This document shows positions 13,439-27,191 of a stretch of DNA of 64,000 nucleotides, piece after piece. Position numbers and translations under genes: made by a program. Each line of letters begins with the position of its first letter. Position 1 is the stretch's first letter. The notes beneath the pieces were generated by a model that saw nothing but the letters and a program-made list of their open reading frames with translations, made no database searches and was not told the DNA's origin. This DNA is from Mugil cephalus (Eukaryota > Chordata > Actinopteri > Mugiliformes > Mugilidae), in the NCBI RefSeq assembly GCF_022458985.1, contig NC_061773.1, forward strand, positions 4,532,001-4,596,000. The letters are read 5' to 3'.

Positions 13439-13510
13439 CTGTTTTTTGTAAAGCGTCTTGAGACAATTTGTATTATTATTGACGCTATATAAATCAAATT
13501 GAATTTAATT
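13439..13510 (+). repeat. Fish SINE/LINE 3' tail fragment
   Basis: AAAGCGTCTTGAGACAATTT followed by a GACGCTATATAAAT-type sequence and AATTGAATT repeats. This is a widespread teleost retroposon 3' end, recognised by motif. Only the tail is evident. Confidence 0.6.
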
Positions 13511-16500
13511 ATGTTTTGTTTTTGTTTTTTTTACCCTGCAAGGAGGCACACATTCTTTTAGTTTGTGACAAGATTTGGCTTTTGAATACCATCATCTTTA
13601 ACTGTAACAAAAATAAAGGCAACATAATGTTCACAGCGAAGGTGGTTTATCTTTTATCTGTTTTAATTCTGCTTTTATAGAGACTAATTATTTTACTAGA
13701 AAATAAAATCAATTAATTAAATTTGACCAGTTGTGCTGCAGACCAGCCAAAGAGTGAAAAAGTCAAATATGCAAAAAACTGCAGGAGGAATAGAGGAAGT
13801 ATGATGTGCATGTGTGTGCAGTGGTCCACACTGTCCTCAAGGTTTTGTGATGCATGCATGGTCAGCAATTCTCTGCAAAAGCCCTCTGATGCATTAACAT
13901 TCAATAATTACTTCTCTGTATAGTTGTATTTATTCTGAAAGGCGGAGCCTGACATTCCTGGGCCGCATTCACATTCACATTCACAGGAAATGAGGCATGC
14001 TTGTAACCCAGCTTAATGTTATCTCACAGATATCAGCCTCACTGTTCACTGCTTCAGAGCTTCAGTCACTGAACAGAACCATTTCTACTTCTCGTCCTAC
14101 TGGGTGGTCTTTAATGTGAAACAGACACAGCAAGGAACTGTAAGAACTAATCCTAAAGGCAACAAAACAACAAGACATAACAAGCATTTTGTACGTTAGA
14201 TCTGTTTTAAAATTTGGAATTGTGACCTGTTACGCAGCTGGAACAAAGTCAGATCATGTTTGATATGACACAAAAAATTAGTGATTAGTGGAAGAGATAA
14301 AAGTCACAAAGGTCAACCAGCCACTATAGTTTCCATCTGTAGTCAATGAGCAGGTTGATATAAAGTTAACATAAAACCAGTTTTTGACAGAAATGTACAT
14401 GTTAGTGATGCCATATTTGACGTAGAACACACATACAACAGTGTAATCAGGTGTTGCTCATTACAGACTAGGATAGTGGAGGTAAAAGTCTGAATAAAGG
14501 TCTTGCATCTTTCTCCGTAACGATCAATGTAAGATTTTTATCTGATTAGAAATGTGATAGACATCAATGTCGGTTACACGGCTCCATCTTCTCCAGTAGC
14601 TAAATGGTGTTAGAGTCAGGAAGCCGCCATCATCGGTTTCTCTCCAGTCAACCAAATCAGCCTCCAGATGGATGAACAGATGAATGAGATGTGAGAATGA
14701 TTCCAGAGTGCCTTATCGCAGTAACTAATTGGCAAACTGCACTCAGAGCTTCACGAGGAGCCAGAACTGTATTTATGAAGTGCCTCTCTGTGTTTTATGA
14801 GGCAGCTGAAGGTTAGTGCTCTCTAGGCCGACACTGAAGAGTTTTTATTTATTCGGACGGACTTGTCTCCCGACAGAGCTCTGAATCTTGTGATTAGGTT
14901 TTATTCAGTACCGGCTTTCTCACACACATACTCTCACACACAACTAAACTCAGTTAAACGGGGCCTTACTCTAACCTAACTGTGGCCTTTACTCTAAAAT
15001 AACAAGTTTTAACTCTGTGAGTCCCAGAAAAAAGGTCCCAACGTCAGTATTCAACAAACACGTGTAGTGTAGATTTATGAAGTGAAGTATAAAATGCCAG
15101 GAACACTGAAGCAGAGAGGGGAGGGGGTGTAGAAAATTTCTGCTGCATCGCACCATCCAAGCGAGACGATCAGATATCATGCTGGAGGTGTCGGCGTCAA
15201 TGCCCATGAAAAGTCCCATGCTAGCTTAGCTCGACGGTTTGACAGACATGACCCAGCTCATGCCTGGTGAAACCCTTGAGTCTGTAAGGGGAAAGGCAAG
15301 AAACAAACACAGTAAACACAGTAAAAACAGAAATTAAACTGGTCAATTAATGTTGATAAAACCTAAAAAAGGGCAAAAGGAATTCAGTCAAAAACCCAGC
15401 CCAAAGAGAGGAACTTGGTTTGAATAAAATGAGGTGCACATAAACTTGTTGTACTGAACCTGACTGCTCCACATTCCTGTGGACGAGCTTCTCTGATCCT
15501 GCAATCTGAACAACTTCATGTTTTTACTCAACATCGCTCACAACTACAGCCATTAAATTTCATGAAGACATTTCTCGTGTCCAGAGGAAAGTCCTGACAG
15601 GACTTTGCTTCCTTGCTCGAGGATACTTCAGCATGAGGTTCATGTACTAAAGATGAAACAGTACAACCCGCTCTGTGTTCGGTTAAGCGGTTTGTACTTC
15701 AGTCCCAAGTGGTACACTTCCAAAAAAAATCACAAACATCAGAGTTTTCCAGTTCTAATCATGACTTTCCAAACAGATGACTGTACAATTTGCCATCAGT
15801 AACTCCAGCATGACTCAAAGACAGCGTTGCCAATTTGGAGTGAGCACACTGATGCACACAGCTCTCCCATAATGCAATGCCCAAAGGAAATGGAGGAACT
15901 GGCAACAACCGAAATTAAATTAAAAATCAATTCTGGCTGGTGGTGAAACATTGGAAAATATGTGTTACTGTAAATATTAGAAGAAAACCTTCTGTTATGA
16001 TGTCTCCTATAAGAAGTTTAACTGTGATCAGTTGAAATAGATGATTAGTTTTTAGAACAGGTAGAAAATAATCAGTCTTATGAAGCCAACAGGATAGACC
16101 ATGCTGAAGAAACAGAAGTTCTCATACTGGGCAAATTATTCACACAACATCTAATAGAGTTAAAGAAGAAGTTGTGAAGTTGACATTTGTATGTCATTGT
16201 TAAATATACAAGCATGTACATCCAAAACAAGATAATTGCTGTTTCCATGTTTTATGACCCCAGAGAAGAAGCCTGGTTCTGTGATAATTAGCTGTTGAGT
16301 GGATGTTTGTAAAACCTCAGTGTGGAAAATCCATAAAAGTCTCACTCACTCAATTGCACTCTTTGGCTTTTTGTCAAGAGCGGTCACACACCAACTCATC
16401 CACACGCATTCACACATGCCCAGACTCACAACCGTATGCACGCATGTTTTGCTCATGTACATGTTTGTCCATGCAAAAATGAAGAAAACGATGCCTTCGG

Positions 16501-17329
16501 TTACCCTTCATTGGAAATTCCCGTTTCAACCTTACAGGGACGGCTGTTGCTGCCACAGGCCCGGACATGCACCAGACATTTGATGAGACGGAAGGAAGGC
16601 AGGAAGGAAGCCTCCATCCCCGTTAATCTGTTCTTTTAGTCGATGTCTTTTAATCAATACCTGTAAGTGCTCTGTATGCTGCACATTCCCTGCATTTCTG
16701 TTCAAAGGCGTCCTTCAGGGCTTTCTCCGCCTCCGACGTTGAGCCTAGAAATCACTGGTACACCTCACATGCTCATCATGAACACATTCTCACTCAAAGG
16801 GAAATAGGTTGCAGCTTAATTCCTCCTGCCTTGTGGTCAATATTATTCCATCACTGTGCTTTTGTGATAACAAATCCAGTTAATTGTGCAGCTGAGGCGG
16901 AGAACTGACAGCATATTAATCTGAAGTTAATCAGCGGGGCTCCGCAGTGCAGGCAGGGCTCGTCAACGTGGCGTTAATAAAAATGGCTCTTTAATAGCAC
17001 ACCTCCTCATTTAGTTCACAAGACTGTGATTTTTTTTTTTTTTACTCTGACTATATGTTGTTGGTTGGTGATTTGTCATTTCTTTGTGCTGCATGCATGT
17101 GGAATTTATAATGCTCCTCACACAACCTGCCTATAGTTTGATTAAGGAGCGATCGAGCTTGGGTTCAAAAGCAGGAAAAATATGTTATTTATTATACACA
17201 TGAATATAAAAATCTATCCAATTCAAACAGATACTAAAAGATTGCTCTCAGAGTGTGGCAGTGAAATGAAATGCTGAAGAGAAAGGCTCATTTTAAAGTA
17301 AATGTTATTACCATTATGATTTGATCTTC
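13511..17329. other. Intergenic DNA with possible conserved noncoding stretch
   Basis: No gene is supported. 16,800-16,990 is less AT-simple than its surroundings and carries several TTAAT-type homeodomain words and a CAGCTG E-box. It may be a regulatory element. A GGAA-rich short repeat lies near 16,590-16,610. Confidence 0.4.
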
Positions 17330-17575
17330 TTTTCCTTTCCACTGTTCCCTTCAGGGGTCGTCACAGTGAGTCATCCCACATCCCACCCTATCCTCTGAAT
17401 CCTCCTCTCTTACACCAGCTACCTTCATGTCCTCCTTCACTACATCCATAAACCTCCTCTTTAGTTGTCCTCTAGACCTCCTGCTTGACACTTCTAATCT
17501 CAGCATCCTTCAACCAAGATATTCACTATCTCTTCTCTGAACATGTCCAAATGGTCTCAGCCTGGCCTCTAACTT
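17330..17575 (-). mobile_element. Non-LTR retrotransposon ORF2 C-terminal fragment
   Basis: Read on the minus strand, this gives FGHVQRRDSEYL, then RMLRLEVSSRRSRGQLKRRF, then MDVVKEDMKV. These match the C-terminal block FGHVQRR...GRPKRRFMDVVKEDM common to many animal LINEs. Internal stops are present and it is a short dead fragment. Confidence 0.65.
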
Positions 17576-19740
17576 TATCACTGACACATCTGCTACGGAC
17601 TAAACTAAAGGTAGTTATAGTTAGCGTAACATCAGCAACATTAGAAACATTTGCCAACTTAACTTAAACACCATTGATGGAAGCGTTCAGATCTTCTACA
17701 AAAAAGACAACTCCTACAAGTAATATCGTACACTGTTGGGCGTCCAAATCCACAAAATAGCAGCTGTTAGTAAAACGTATATATATTTATATATACGTTG
17801 ATATATATATCATTATCCAGTTCACCTTGTTTTTTGTCACTAGCGATCACAGATCATAGGGGAATATGAAAGTCTCTCCCTAATGTCATTGCAGTCCAGC
17901 AGTTATACTGTATATATATCGGTTATGTTTTAGCCTAGGGCTGACTAGTGCTACTGGCGTGCTCTGCTCTGCATGTTTCAAGTTAAGGTTCTATGAATTT
18001 GTGGGCGTTTTGTGTAATGATTTAATTAAGGGAGTGTCTGTTGAGTTTATCTCTGTGGATATTTAGGATAAAATATATAATATTAAAATGATAATTTGAC
18101 ATTCTGGGATTTATTTATGCTTATCTAATTAAAGCTCAAAGGAAGAAGAGAAGACTGATACCCTTCTCATGTTTGTCATGTTGTCTTTTCCGTATGAAGC
18201 CACCTCCAGCAGCTTAGATTAGCATTAAAGCTGGGGACAGTTTAAACTCAATCTTGCTTCCATCACATTTTAAAGTCACTAATTAACTTGTTACTTTGTG
18301 TCATTTCTTTAATATTTTCAAGGACCAAAGTGATCTTTGTGGACTTAAAGCATGTGACTTTGGACAAGACCCACTTTAATCTATAATTCATAACCTGAGG
18401 AATCTTTCTAGTCCAAACTAGTCTAGGCTGACTGTTATATTTAGTGTCTTATTGCCAACTCTCATCTGGAAAGAAAAAGACCTTATTTGCATAATGTAAT
18501 AGAAATCATAAAATCTATTACCAGTATTGTTTTTATAGTGATTAAAGTTTTCCCTCAGTATGCAAATGGACTCTACATGTCGAGCAAAAGTTTTTATTTG
18601 TTTATTTTTTTAATCCTGCAACAATAGAAAGAATCCTCTTTAAAAAAACTATGTTTCTCCTGTCTATCACCACCCCACCATGAGCCACACCTGGCCCGAG
18701 GCACCAACTGGAAAAAGATTAAATGCCACTGTGCCACAGACAGAGCAGAGTTATGCAAATTATTTTGAAGTGAGGTAACAGAAACTCCATCTTGGCCGGG
18801 GGCACATGCAGCGATCTCTGATCCCAACAGGCCACATTCAGTCAGTGTTGTCCATTTACTAAGCTTTTTATCTTCATCTGGTTACAGACTGAGAGATAGA
18901 GGAGACAGGATTGTGAATTCTGTTGTGCTTATCTGTGATAAATGTATATAAATATCTTTCTGTGCCAGCTGTGGGGTTCACTGTAATCCTGTCTAATGAA
19001 CCGCTGAATGCTTTTCTTTGTTGCTGCTTGATCCAAATGCCTGTCTTGCCCTCCTTCTGCCTCACAAAGTGGGGTTTAGTTTAGTGGTCGTCTCGAAGGG
19101 ACGTTTAAGTTCAAGGGTGTTCCCAGAGAAAACGGAGATGAAATCCTCCAGCGCTGGGTAATGTGCAGGGGAAACCGATTAGATCGTTTTTCTTGCGGCC
19201 ACAGCAGACATTCAATCCTGGCATTATGATTAGATTCTCTCGTCTCTGTCTCACATGGGAGCTGATTGGGTCTACAGCACATCATTTGTTTATATAAATA
19301 AATGTGATGACCTCTGGACTGGGGGGAAATTGCTCTGCAGGTGGGGAGGCAGGCAATAATCCAGAAAGCATCTGTTCTCAGAAACCCCTTCATAGACCAA
19401 AGTTCAGGAAAAAGTGACAATGACTTAATTTCCGAGCTCTACAGCTGGAGGAGGAGTAAAGAAAGTGAACTGTGTGCAGCCAGGAAACCTTTTAGAAGAC
19501 TGGTGGAAAAGTGTGGCGGCATTAAAGGAAGCATTGAGAACACTACACTGAAAATTATCCGTGACGCAGGTGTTTTCCTGAAGAAAAGTTTTGAGTGGAG
19601 AGAAACTCGGCGGAGAGAGATGCGTAATAACGCAGACTGGATCACTGGACACGGAGACACGCTGAGCCATGGGAAGCGGCGTTAATGGTTATCTCACCTC
19701 ATCTGATCAGATTCGCGGCTGTTAATGCTGTGAGAACAGG
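17576..19740. other. Region upstream of vwa1
   Basis: It contains an AT palindrome at 17775-17798 and unique-looking DNA. The last 300 bp is less AT-rich and is the likely vwa1 5' UTR and promoter. A 21-codon upstream open frame at 19,620-19,685 precedes the vwa1 start. Confidence 0.45.
17775..17798. repeat. Perfect 11-bp-arm AT palindrome
   Basis: ACGTATATATA, then TT, then TATATATACGT. The arms are exact reverse complements with a 2-bp loop, able to extrude a cruciform. No transposon ends recognised. Confidence 0.7.
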
Positions 19741-22700
19741 ATGAAGAGTCTTTTCCTTAGGTGCGTTTTTCTGTGGGCGATGTTGGAGCGAAGCTACATG
19801 CAAATCACTGTACCTGCCACAGGTGAGTTGATAACCTGGCTACGACACAGACATGAACAATGAGAGGCGCAGACACGGGTACCGAATGACACAGAAACAC
19901 CACATCGTCATGATACACAGGTAGAAAATTTGCAACGTGATCTCAGGGATTCAGTTTTGCAAATTTTTTGAACGGTGCCTGGTTTGAAAGATAAACAGCC
20001 CGCTACATAATCTAGGGAACCGCCTCCATTAAAGTGAAATGTTTAAAGGTGTCGGTTAACAAATGTTGATGAGTTGGGTGAGAAATAAGACTTAGTAGCA
20101 GCAAAGCTGGTGAACTATCACAGGGTCATTTCCACATGCTGTCCGGTTTGAGTAAACTGTCACCCGGACGGTGTTGTTCAGCTCAGGGGAACATGGGAGG
20201 TGTGCCTTTTTAAATGGCTGCCTACAGTTTGTGATCCAACGTGTATTATCATCTGCATTAATACCGATTGTTGTAAAAAGTCATTGCTCCAGGCTACAAT
20301 ATGGAATGACAGTGTAGAACGGTTCTCTTTATTTCATGGGAGTGCATTTACTCTGAGTACTAAGTGTTTGCTTCATCACGTGTAGGAAAGAAATAAGAGT
20401 AATATGCAGATTAGGATTTACCATATAAATGTAAGATTATCCAATAAAATGTGATGTTGTGAAATACTAAATATATAAATAATTCAGATAGTAATGTGCA
20501 GTTTATATATTAATATATCAGTATAATTAGTCCAAACTGAGTTATTTTTTCCACATAATAATTACTTATATTTTCCAAAATAAACATATTTTTACACAAG
20601 TTACAGAATAAATCCCCCACTGCAGATGATCTCACCAATGTTTCTTTTGGAGAAGCAGAGTTGTTTTTGTGAATTCCTGTGGGGAAAAGGAGTGTATTAA
20701 ATGTAACAAGCTATGGAAAATGTTACATTTTCCACAGTGGAACACCACCTTAAGACTTCCCAGCCAAACTGGACCTCAGTCCGTTAAAAGAATGGACCTA
20801 AAGAGTTCTCCAGCTCTGGGTTCCTCTGAAACATCTTAGCCGAATTTGACTGTCTGGGTTCATGCGAGATGAAGCTGATTAATGCGCCTTCATAAAACCG
20901 GGATAGAGAGAAGCACTATGTCAAAATTATTGCAGCACAGACTTTAAAAACCCTCTGGATCTCTGTCTCTGTTCAGAGTCTGTGTGTTATTAATCTGTAG
21001 TCTTCAAGTTATTATCTCAAATGCAACAGTGCTTCTACTAACATATTTATTCATTTGATCACAGAACAACTTTTTGTGTTTGGATGCAGTTCGGAGTTTG
21101 GACAATGTAGAGCTGGTATATTTGTTCTACGTGGACTTTTGAAGGTTGGATGCTAAAATAATGAAATAGCTAAGAAAATTATAGATAATTATATAAGGTC
21201 ACAGTGTGCATATAGCATGTAGAAGCAACAAATGAGTCATAATGATTAAAAAAACTTGACGATTTATCGTTATTATTATTAACATTATTATTAACTTTCT
21301 GAAGGGTTGGTGCCACTGTTAACCTTCTAATTGTGTGGCTACAGACAGTAGGTGGTTAATTCAGTTTAGCACAAAAAGAGTTGTCATGGGATGAAACAAC
21401 CAAATCCACCACTACCACCCCCATAAAGCTCACCAGTAAATATCTCATGTGTTTAATCAGTGCACACACAATAAGCAGTGGTACAGTCTGACATGTTATA
21501 GCGGCTGCAGACTGCTCTGTGATTCTGAGAAGTGTCCAGGTAACCAGTGAGATCTAAAAGAGAACCTGCTTCCAGGTAATAGTCTGGCACATAGTTAACT
21601 GCAAAGCCACAAACTCATTTTTGACTATTTGCACAAACGAGACACAACACGTTAATTAGTGAGCTTCAGAGGTGGGATGGTTTTGTTTGAACAGAGCCGG
21701 GCTTGTCAGCACTTTTTTCCCCATCGCTAGTCTCTGCTGCAGGTACACAAACCCACTGCTTGGGCTACCATCAATGAATCCTTTTAGACAGCTATACCTC
21801 AGCCTGTGCAGTGATTTGTTTCTGATAAGACTAAGGGGCCCTGAGATAAAAACTGGAACCTTTTCTTTTATTACAACTCACTGCATTTCTTCAGTTATGC
21901 CCTTGATGAAAAGTCCCTCTGTATTCTCAAGCACAATAGAAGCTTTGTTTGAAATGTTGACATTGCCATAGAGAAAGTGACGGTGCTTACAGGTGGCCAC
22001 AGTTAATTAAAAGCAAATATTTAAACTTATTAACCGAGTTAAAGATCCCCTAAAAAGAACCCATGTGGAACGTGTGGAATTTTTTAATTAATCTGCAGTT
22101 TTCTGCATGAAACCTGTCATCGTTTAGAGTGACGTACGGTTAATGTGTTAGATGTTCTATATTATCAGGAGTATAGAAGTAGCCATCGCTGATTCTTATC
22201 TAACATGGACTGAAATGTCTACCATCTGTCTGTTTGATGTCAGTGCATGCTCATAGCACACACTGTAAACTTCACAGGAAGCATTAACATATTTTTCATT
22301 CATCTCCTCTGCTCTGCACCGTGGCATATGGCCTTGGCACAGCTTGAGGCCAATTACATGACAGATGACATGCTCAAATCTCCCGCCCGCATGCACATCC
22401 ACATGCACTTTTCCTCTGAGTAATGCAAAGCTAGAGCAATTCCTCTGCATCTCGTTCAGAAACTCTAATCCAACTATCTGTTCTCATTTTAGTGGCTTGT
22501 TTGTGCGTTCGCTGTCTCATTTCTGCCTTCCTCTGTGGTTTTGCAAACATTTCAGTTATTTCACTTTTTTCATGCCTCTACCCTTTTCCCTATCGAAGTT
22601 ATCGGCATTTCATTAAGGTGTTGCCTGACACTTTTAATAGATTTTCTGTCTCGATAAGTTTAATTATTATGAACCATTGCTATAATAAAATGACATGTGT

Positions 22701-25700
22701 GTGTATTGCAGAGGAAATGCAAATGGAAGACAGAGAAATGTGAATGAGATGGATAAACTGATTCAATAATGCAGATGTGTACATCAACAATCAGTACTTT
22801 TGAAAGTCACACACATATTTTTTTTTACTAGACGTCACATGCACTGGGAATGTGTTTCCAGTACAAACAGGTGCAGGATGGTGCTTGTACACAAAATTGA
22901 TGTGTTCATGAAAAATATTCCAGTAAGTTGGCTCTTTGATGACAAAGTGGGACACAGTTGCTTCTGAGAAATGATGTTAGGTAAGATGGAGAAAGCAGTA
23001 TGTGCTCATTCAAGTAGAGAAACCCCAAAGAAATTATATGTGCTTTTTTCTCTCTTCCTGCACTGTAGGTATCCCCCTTTACCTGCGGTGTAAATTCTAG
23101 TTTCCAGTTCCAGTCTGTGAACAATTTGACCATTTCCTCGCTTACATAAATCCCCCAGTGTAGCCTGTGTATTTAAACTATTCTCAAAGCAATATTTTTC
23201 TGACGTGTTGATACTGTTAGAGTTATGCATAAAATAAGACATCTCATATTCCGGTTATTACCTGTCACTCTTCATATTAATGCTCCCCCAAGGACAGTGA
23301 CTGTACCCACGACAATTAGATGAGCCTTGCCTAAGATCTCTTAAATCAGTGGCACTTTTTTTTATATGACTGAGATATTAAAGCAGTCATGATGAGATGA
23401 TTCATCACTGCCAAGAATTTATAGTATCCCTATGTATGTAGCGTTGGCACTTAATAAGACATCACATTTGATTAAAACTTCATGTTAATGCTTAATTAAA
23501 ACCATAGCCATCTGTGACATACTCCAGTGTCTAGAAGGGAGGATGTTGAAATTACTTGGAAGCTGTTAACTTTGACTAAAATAACAGCTATGCAATGAAC
23601 AGGACTGAAACATACATTGATTTACCCCCAGGATGAATTGTAATAATCTTGGCTGTATTTTGGTTTAGGATCAGATTCCCATCAGTATCAGCTGTAGTTT
23701 GTGTTTTGAGCTATTATGCAAATATCTCGCTAACATTTTAAACAAAGGTATTTGGTGAAATAGTGTGACCATAGATAGTATGATCGTGAGTGTAAAGTTG
23801 TAACAAAAAACCAGCACACAGTTGTTGTCCACATCTGTCTCAATCAGTTCTGTGGAGCACTTCAATGTCTTTCAGGTCATAGGCTGCACGACGCACACGA
23901 CGCACACGGTTACCACTAGCCGATAAACATGCTGGATTATTAACAGCTGAAGAACCAGAGATTTACACCCGGTGTTAAAGGAGAGCGAAAATTGCACCAG
24001 AAACACAACTCAAACTGAAAGATGTCTCACATCTTTATCTATTGCACGTGTCAAAAAACGCGACCATACACATGTTATTGAAAAAGATTTTCTTGTTTTC
24101 TTCCTGTTGTGCACAGTGTTGAACTGCTGTGAAGGGGATATTCTCATTCTGCTGGACTCCTCAGGAAGCATAGCAAACTACGAGTACTTGCGCATGTTGA
24201 ACTTCGCCGCCGACCTGCTCCGCCCCTTTTCACTGGGCCGTGGGCACGTAAGAGTGGGGCTGCTGCAGGTGGGCACCAACCCTCACCTGGAGTTCAGTCT
24301 GGATGTCCACAGCAATCAAGAGAGTCTGCAGAAAGCACTGCAGAGGGTCAAGCAGCTGCAGGGAGACACCAACACTGAGGCGGCACTCAGGGTGGCCCAG
24401 CAGCTTCTGACAGAGATGGACGAGAATGTGCCAAAGGTGCTGCTGTGGCTGACTGATGGAGTGCAGCCTGGAGACGTGGACAGGCCGATGTCGGAGCTGA
24501 AGGCGCAGGGCGTCTCTGTGTTAGCTGTATCCACAGTACATGGCAACTACCAGGTGTTACGACGTGCAGTGACACCGCCCCTGGAGTCCCACCTGCAGTT
24601 TGTGGACATAGATAACATCAACATCATCATGAAGGACCTGAGGGAGGCCATCATCAGTATGTGTGTGTGTGTGTTTGAAATATGTAGTTTAGTAGAAGAA
24701 GTATCTCCAGGAAGCTGGAGATAACTGGAGATTACTTTAAATAATTCATTCCAGTGGAATTCCAGTGGAACTTTACTTTATCTCTGTCTCCCCCTCTTCT
24801 CCTCATTTTGTCTTATCTGTAGAAATTATTGGTGCAGAACGACTGAGGGTGGTTCACTTGACTTCCCACAGTGCTGTGCTGGAGTGGCGTCCTGTTCTAA
24901 GTGCAGGCAGTGGTTACTATGAACTCTGGTATAACTCCGTTAGGAAAACCATGTCTGAGATCAGACGCGTTATATCCAGTGACTCTAGCAGGGCAGAGCT
25001 GACCGACCTGCAGCCTGACACCACCTACACAGCTTCCCTGCGCCCAGAGTCCAACCTGGGGTTGTTTATGACACTGTCCGTAGACTTCACCACACTTCCT
25101 GGTAAGAAGAGTCTGAGAGAATTATACTTTTAAATACATGTGTCTTTATAATCGTGCAAAAACAACAGAGGAAGAACTATAATTAAATAGTTTACATAAG
25201 CACCTCATCTGAAGGTTCATTCAGTTAAAGAGATTTGGGTCATTTCATCCTCAGCCAGAGTTAAATTTAATCATCATTGAATGGTAGATATTAAAATGTC
25301 CACTGTTACAAAACTGGAGACCCAGTTATCTGGCTGAGCAGCTGTCAGGAGGTTTGTTGGTTTTCATCTAGATGATTTTCATGCCATCTGGGAGCTATTG
25401 ACCTCCCTGTCTACTAATTTATAGTTTCTAATAACATACGCAAGCTTTGACTTACAGAGCTACAAGCTGTAAATCACACTGCTGGTTTGTGCAGGTTGTT
25501 TGTTCATTTCATGTGTGGTGTACAAACATGTGACCTCTGCACCATTCATCATATGATCACGGAGGCCATTTTCTCACCTTTGTGCCTTCTTCTGTGCTCC
25601 CTCAGAGGTGTTAAGTCCAGCAGAGGTCTCCTTGTCAGATTCTGGCCCTCATCAGATCCGTGTGAGCTGGGGTCCCCTGCAGCCAGCTCAGGTACAAAGG

Positions 25701-26540
25701 TACACAGTGGAATACGGAGCTATTCCAAGTGGACATGTCCACACGGTGTCGTTACACAGCCAGAAAAACTCAACCTTACTGACAGGCCTGGAGCCGGGAA
25801 CTCAGTATCTGGTTACAGTCAGCGCTCTGCATGTGGATGGAAAAGAAAGAGCCATGTCTGTGAGGGCATGCACTCAGGAAGGTACTGATATTTCTATTTC
25901 TGTGCACACAAGTTTCAAGCAGTTCCAGATAATTCAAATTAAAGTCACTGCATTTTTCTCCAAATTGAAAGCTGACATTTACAAATTGCCACTTTAGAGT
26001 TTCTAAGAAGCATTCCTATTTGTTCTTGCTGTATCAGCTTCGTGTAGCCAGAAAGTTTAAATCTTTGCTTTGTTTCCATCTGTTTCCCCTGAAACAGCTA
26101 TGGTTGCCTTGGCTGACCTTCAGCTGGCACCAGTGGAGCGACAGGAGGTGCAAGTAACATGGCAGGCCTATCAGGAAGGGTTGAAAGGCTACTGGGTCAG
26201 TTGGGAAAGAGAAAACTCACCCAGTTCAAAGTCCTCTGTCTCCTCCACCTACCTGCCTCCCACCACCCGTTCAACACGGCTAACGAACCTGGCACCGAGC
26301 AGCCGAGTGTGTGTGACCCCGGTCTACAGCTCAGGACGAGGAGATGGGATATGCTGTACCGCCAGCACTCAGAGAGGTTGGTTGAACAGAATATTACCAC
26401 GTACATTTTATCTCTAATTCCTGCAGTTATGTTCACACACGGTAACTCAGTTCATTAGAGCAAGTATCATTTGCATTGTCCATTTGTCCATTCCATTTTT
26501 CTATCTTCTCTCTTTAATAGGTTCCAGCCAGTGGGGTTAA
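19741..26540 (+). CDS. vwa1: von Willebrand factor A domain-containing protein 1 (WARP-type matrix protein)
   Basis: Secreted extracellular matrix protein; in mammals VWA1 sits in cartilage and basement membrane, near perlecan and collagen VI. Six coding exons read by GT-AG sites: 19741-19822, 24117-24656, 24823-25101, 25606-25881, 26098-26376, 26521-26540. Every junction is phase 1, and the total is 491 residues. Exon 1 encodes a hydrophobic signal-peptide-like start (MKSLFLRCVFLWAML). Exon 2 is one VWA domain with the metal site motif DSSGS, the downstream threonine in GDTNTE and the aspartate in WLTDG. Exons 3, 4 and 5 each encode one fibronectin type III domain. The last exon adds only SSQWG and a stop. 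Human VWA1 is 445 residues with two FN3 domains, so one extra FN3 exon is present here. Intron 1 is 4.3 kb. The final tiny exon is the least certain part. Confidence 0.92.
23280..23525. other. Possible regulatory stretch in vwa1 intron 1
   Basis: Within the long first intron this segment has balanced composition and clustered ATTA/TTAAT words. It contains no coding frame or recognised repeat. Whether it is conserved cannot be judged from one sequence. Confidence 0.2.
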
Positions 26541-26710
26541 CAACCAGATATTGTAAGAACTGGCCATCTGGAGCAAACGATGGGTGAAATTGTGCATTTT
26601 AAGTGCTTGATGCACCAGATACCTTGTGCAGGATTTGTCACACAACATCAGCAATAGATGAACAACAACCTACATAAGGCAATCTTTTATTATTATAAAT
26701 ATCAACAAAT
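26541..26710. other. vwa1 3' UTR
   Basis: Sequence after the inferred stop of vwa1, running up to a repeat insertion. No clear AATAAA is seen before the repeat. Confidence 0.4.
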
Positions 26711-27191
26711 ACACCGATCAGGCACAACATTATGACCTTGTATTTTGTAGCTCTTCCATGTTCCTCCAAACCAGTTGCGACCCATCAGAGAATGGACATG
26801 GGTCTTCTGAGGGTGTCCTGTGGTGTCTGGTAACAGATGTTCTTAGTGGGGGCCTTTGGGACCTATGGGTTGAGGGGAGGGGCCTCTGTGGATCATCCCA
26901 CAGATACTTGATCAGTTTGGGATCTAGTGAATTTGGAGGCCAGGACAACACCCTGTGCTGTTCTTTATGTTTTTTTAGTTGTTTTTGTGTGCGTGTCTGT
27001 GTCAGGCTGGATCCTGCTGGGGATGGCTGCTGCCATCAAGGAGTGTCATCACTATGGGGTGGGGGTGTCTGGTCTGGTCTAGGTTGGTGCTACATGTCTA
27101 AGTAACATCCCCATTAATGTCAGGTCCAAAAGTTTCCCAGCAGAACACTGAATCTTACCTGTCAGTGGTCATAATGTTGTGTAATCAGTGT
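26711..27191. mobile_element. Non-autonomous fish repeat with imperfect terminal inverted repeats, copy 1
   Basis: It starts ACACCGATCAGGCACAACAT followed by TATGACC, and ends with the near complement (GGTCATAATGTTGTG...TCAGTGT), giving imperfect 25-27-bp inverted ends. The interior has no transposase frame. The same family occurs in opposite orientation at 37705-38038. Family name unknown to me; a non-autonomous DNA transposon is the best guess. No target duplication is obvious. Confidence 0.7.

Noticed and set aside
13136-13492. 118-codon plus-strand frame
   Set aside because: It ends in a retroposon tail sequence and is rich in Phe/Leu from T-runs, so it is an artefact of repeat and AT-rich DNA.
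19341-19685. 114-codon frame just before vwa1
   Set aside because: It overlaps the likely vwa1 leader, has antisense frames of similar length and shows no domain.
26758-27105. 115-codon frame after vwa1
   Set aside because: It lies wholly within the inverted-repeat element at 26711-27191.
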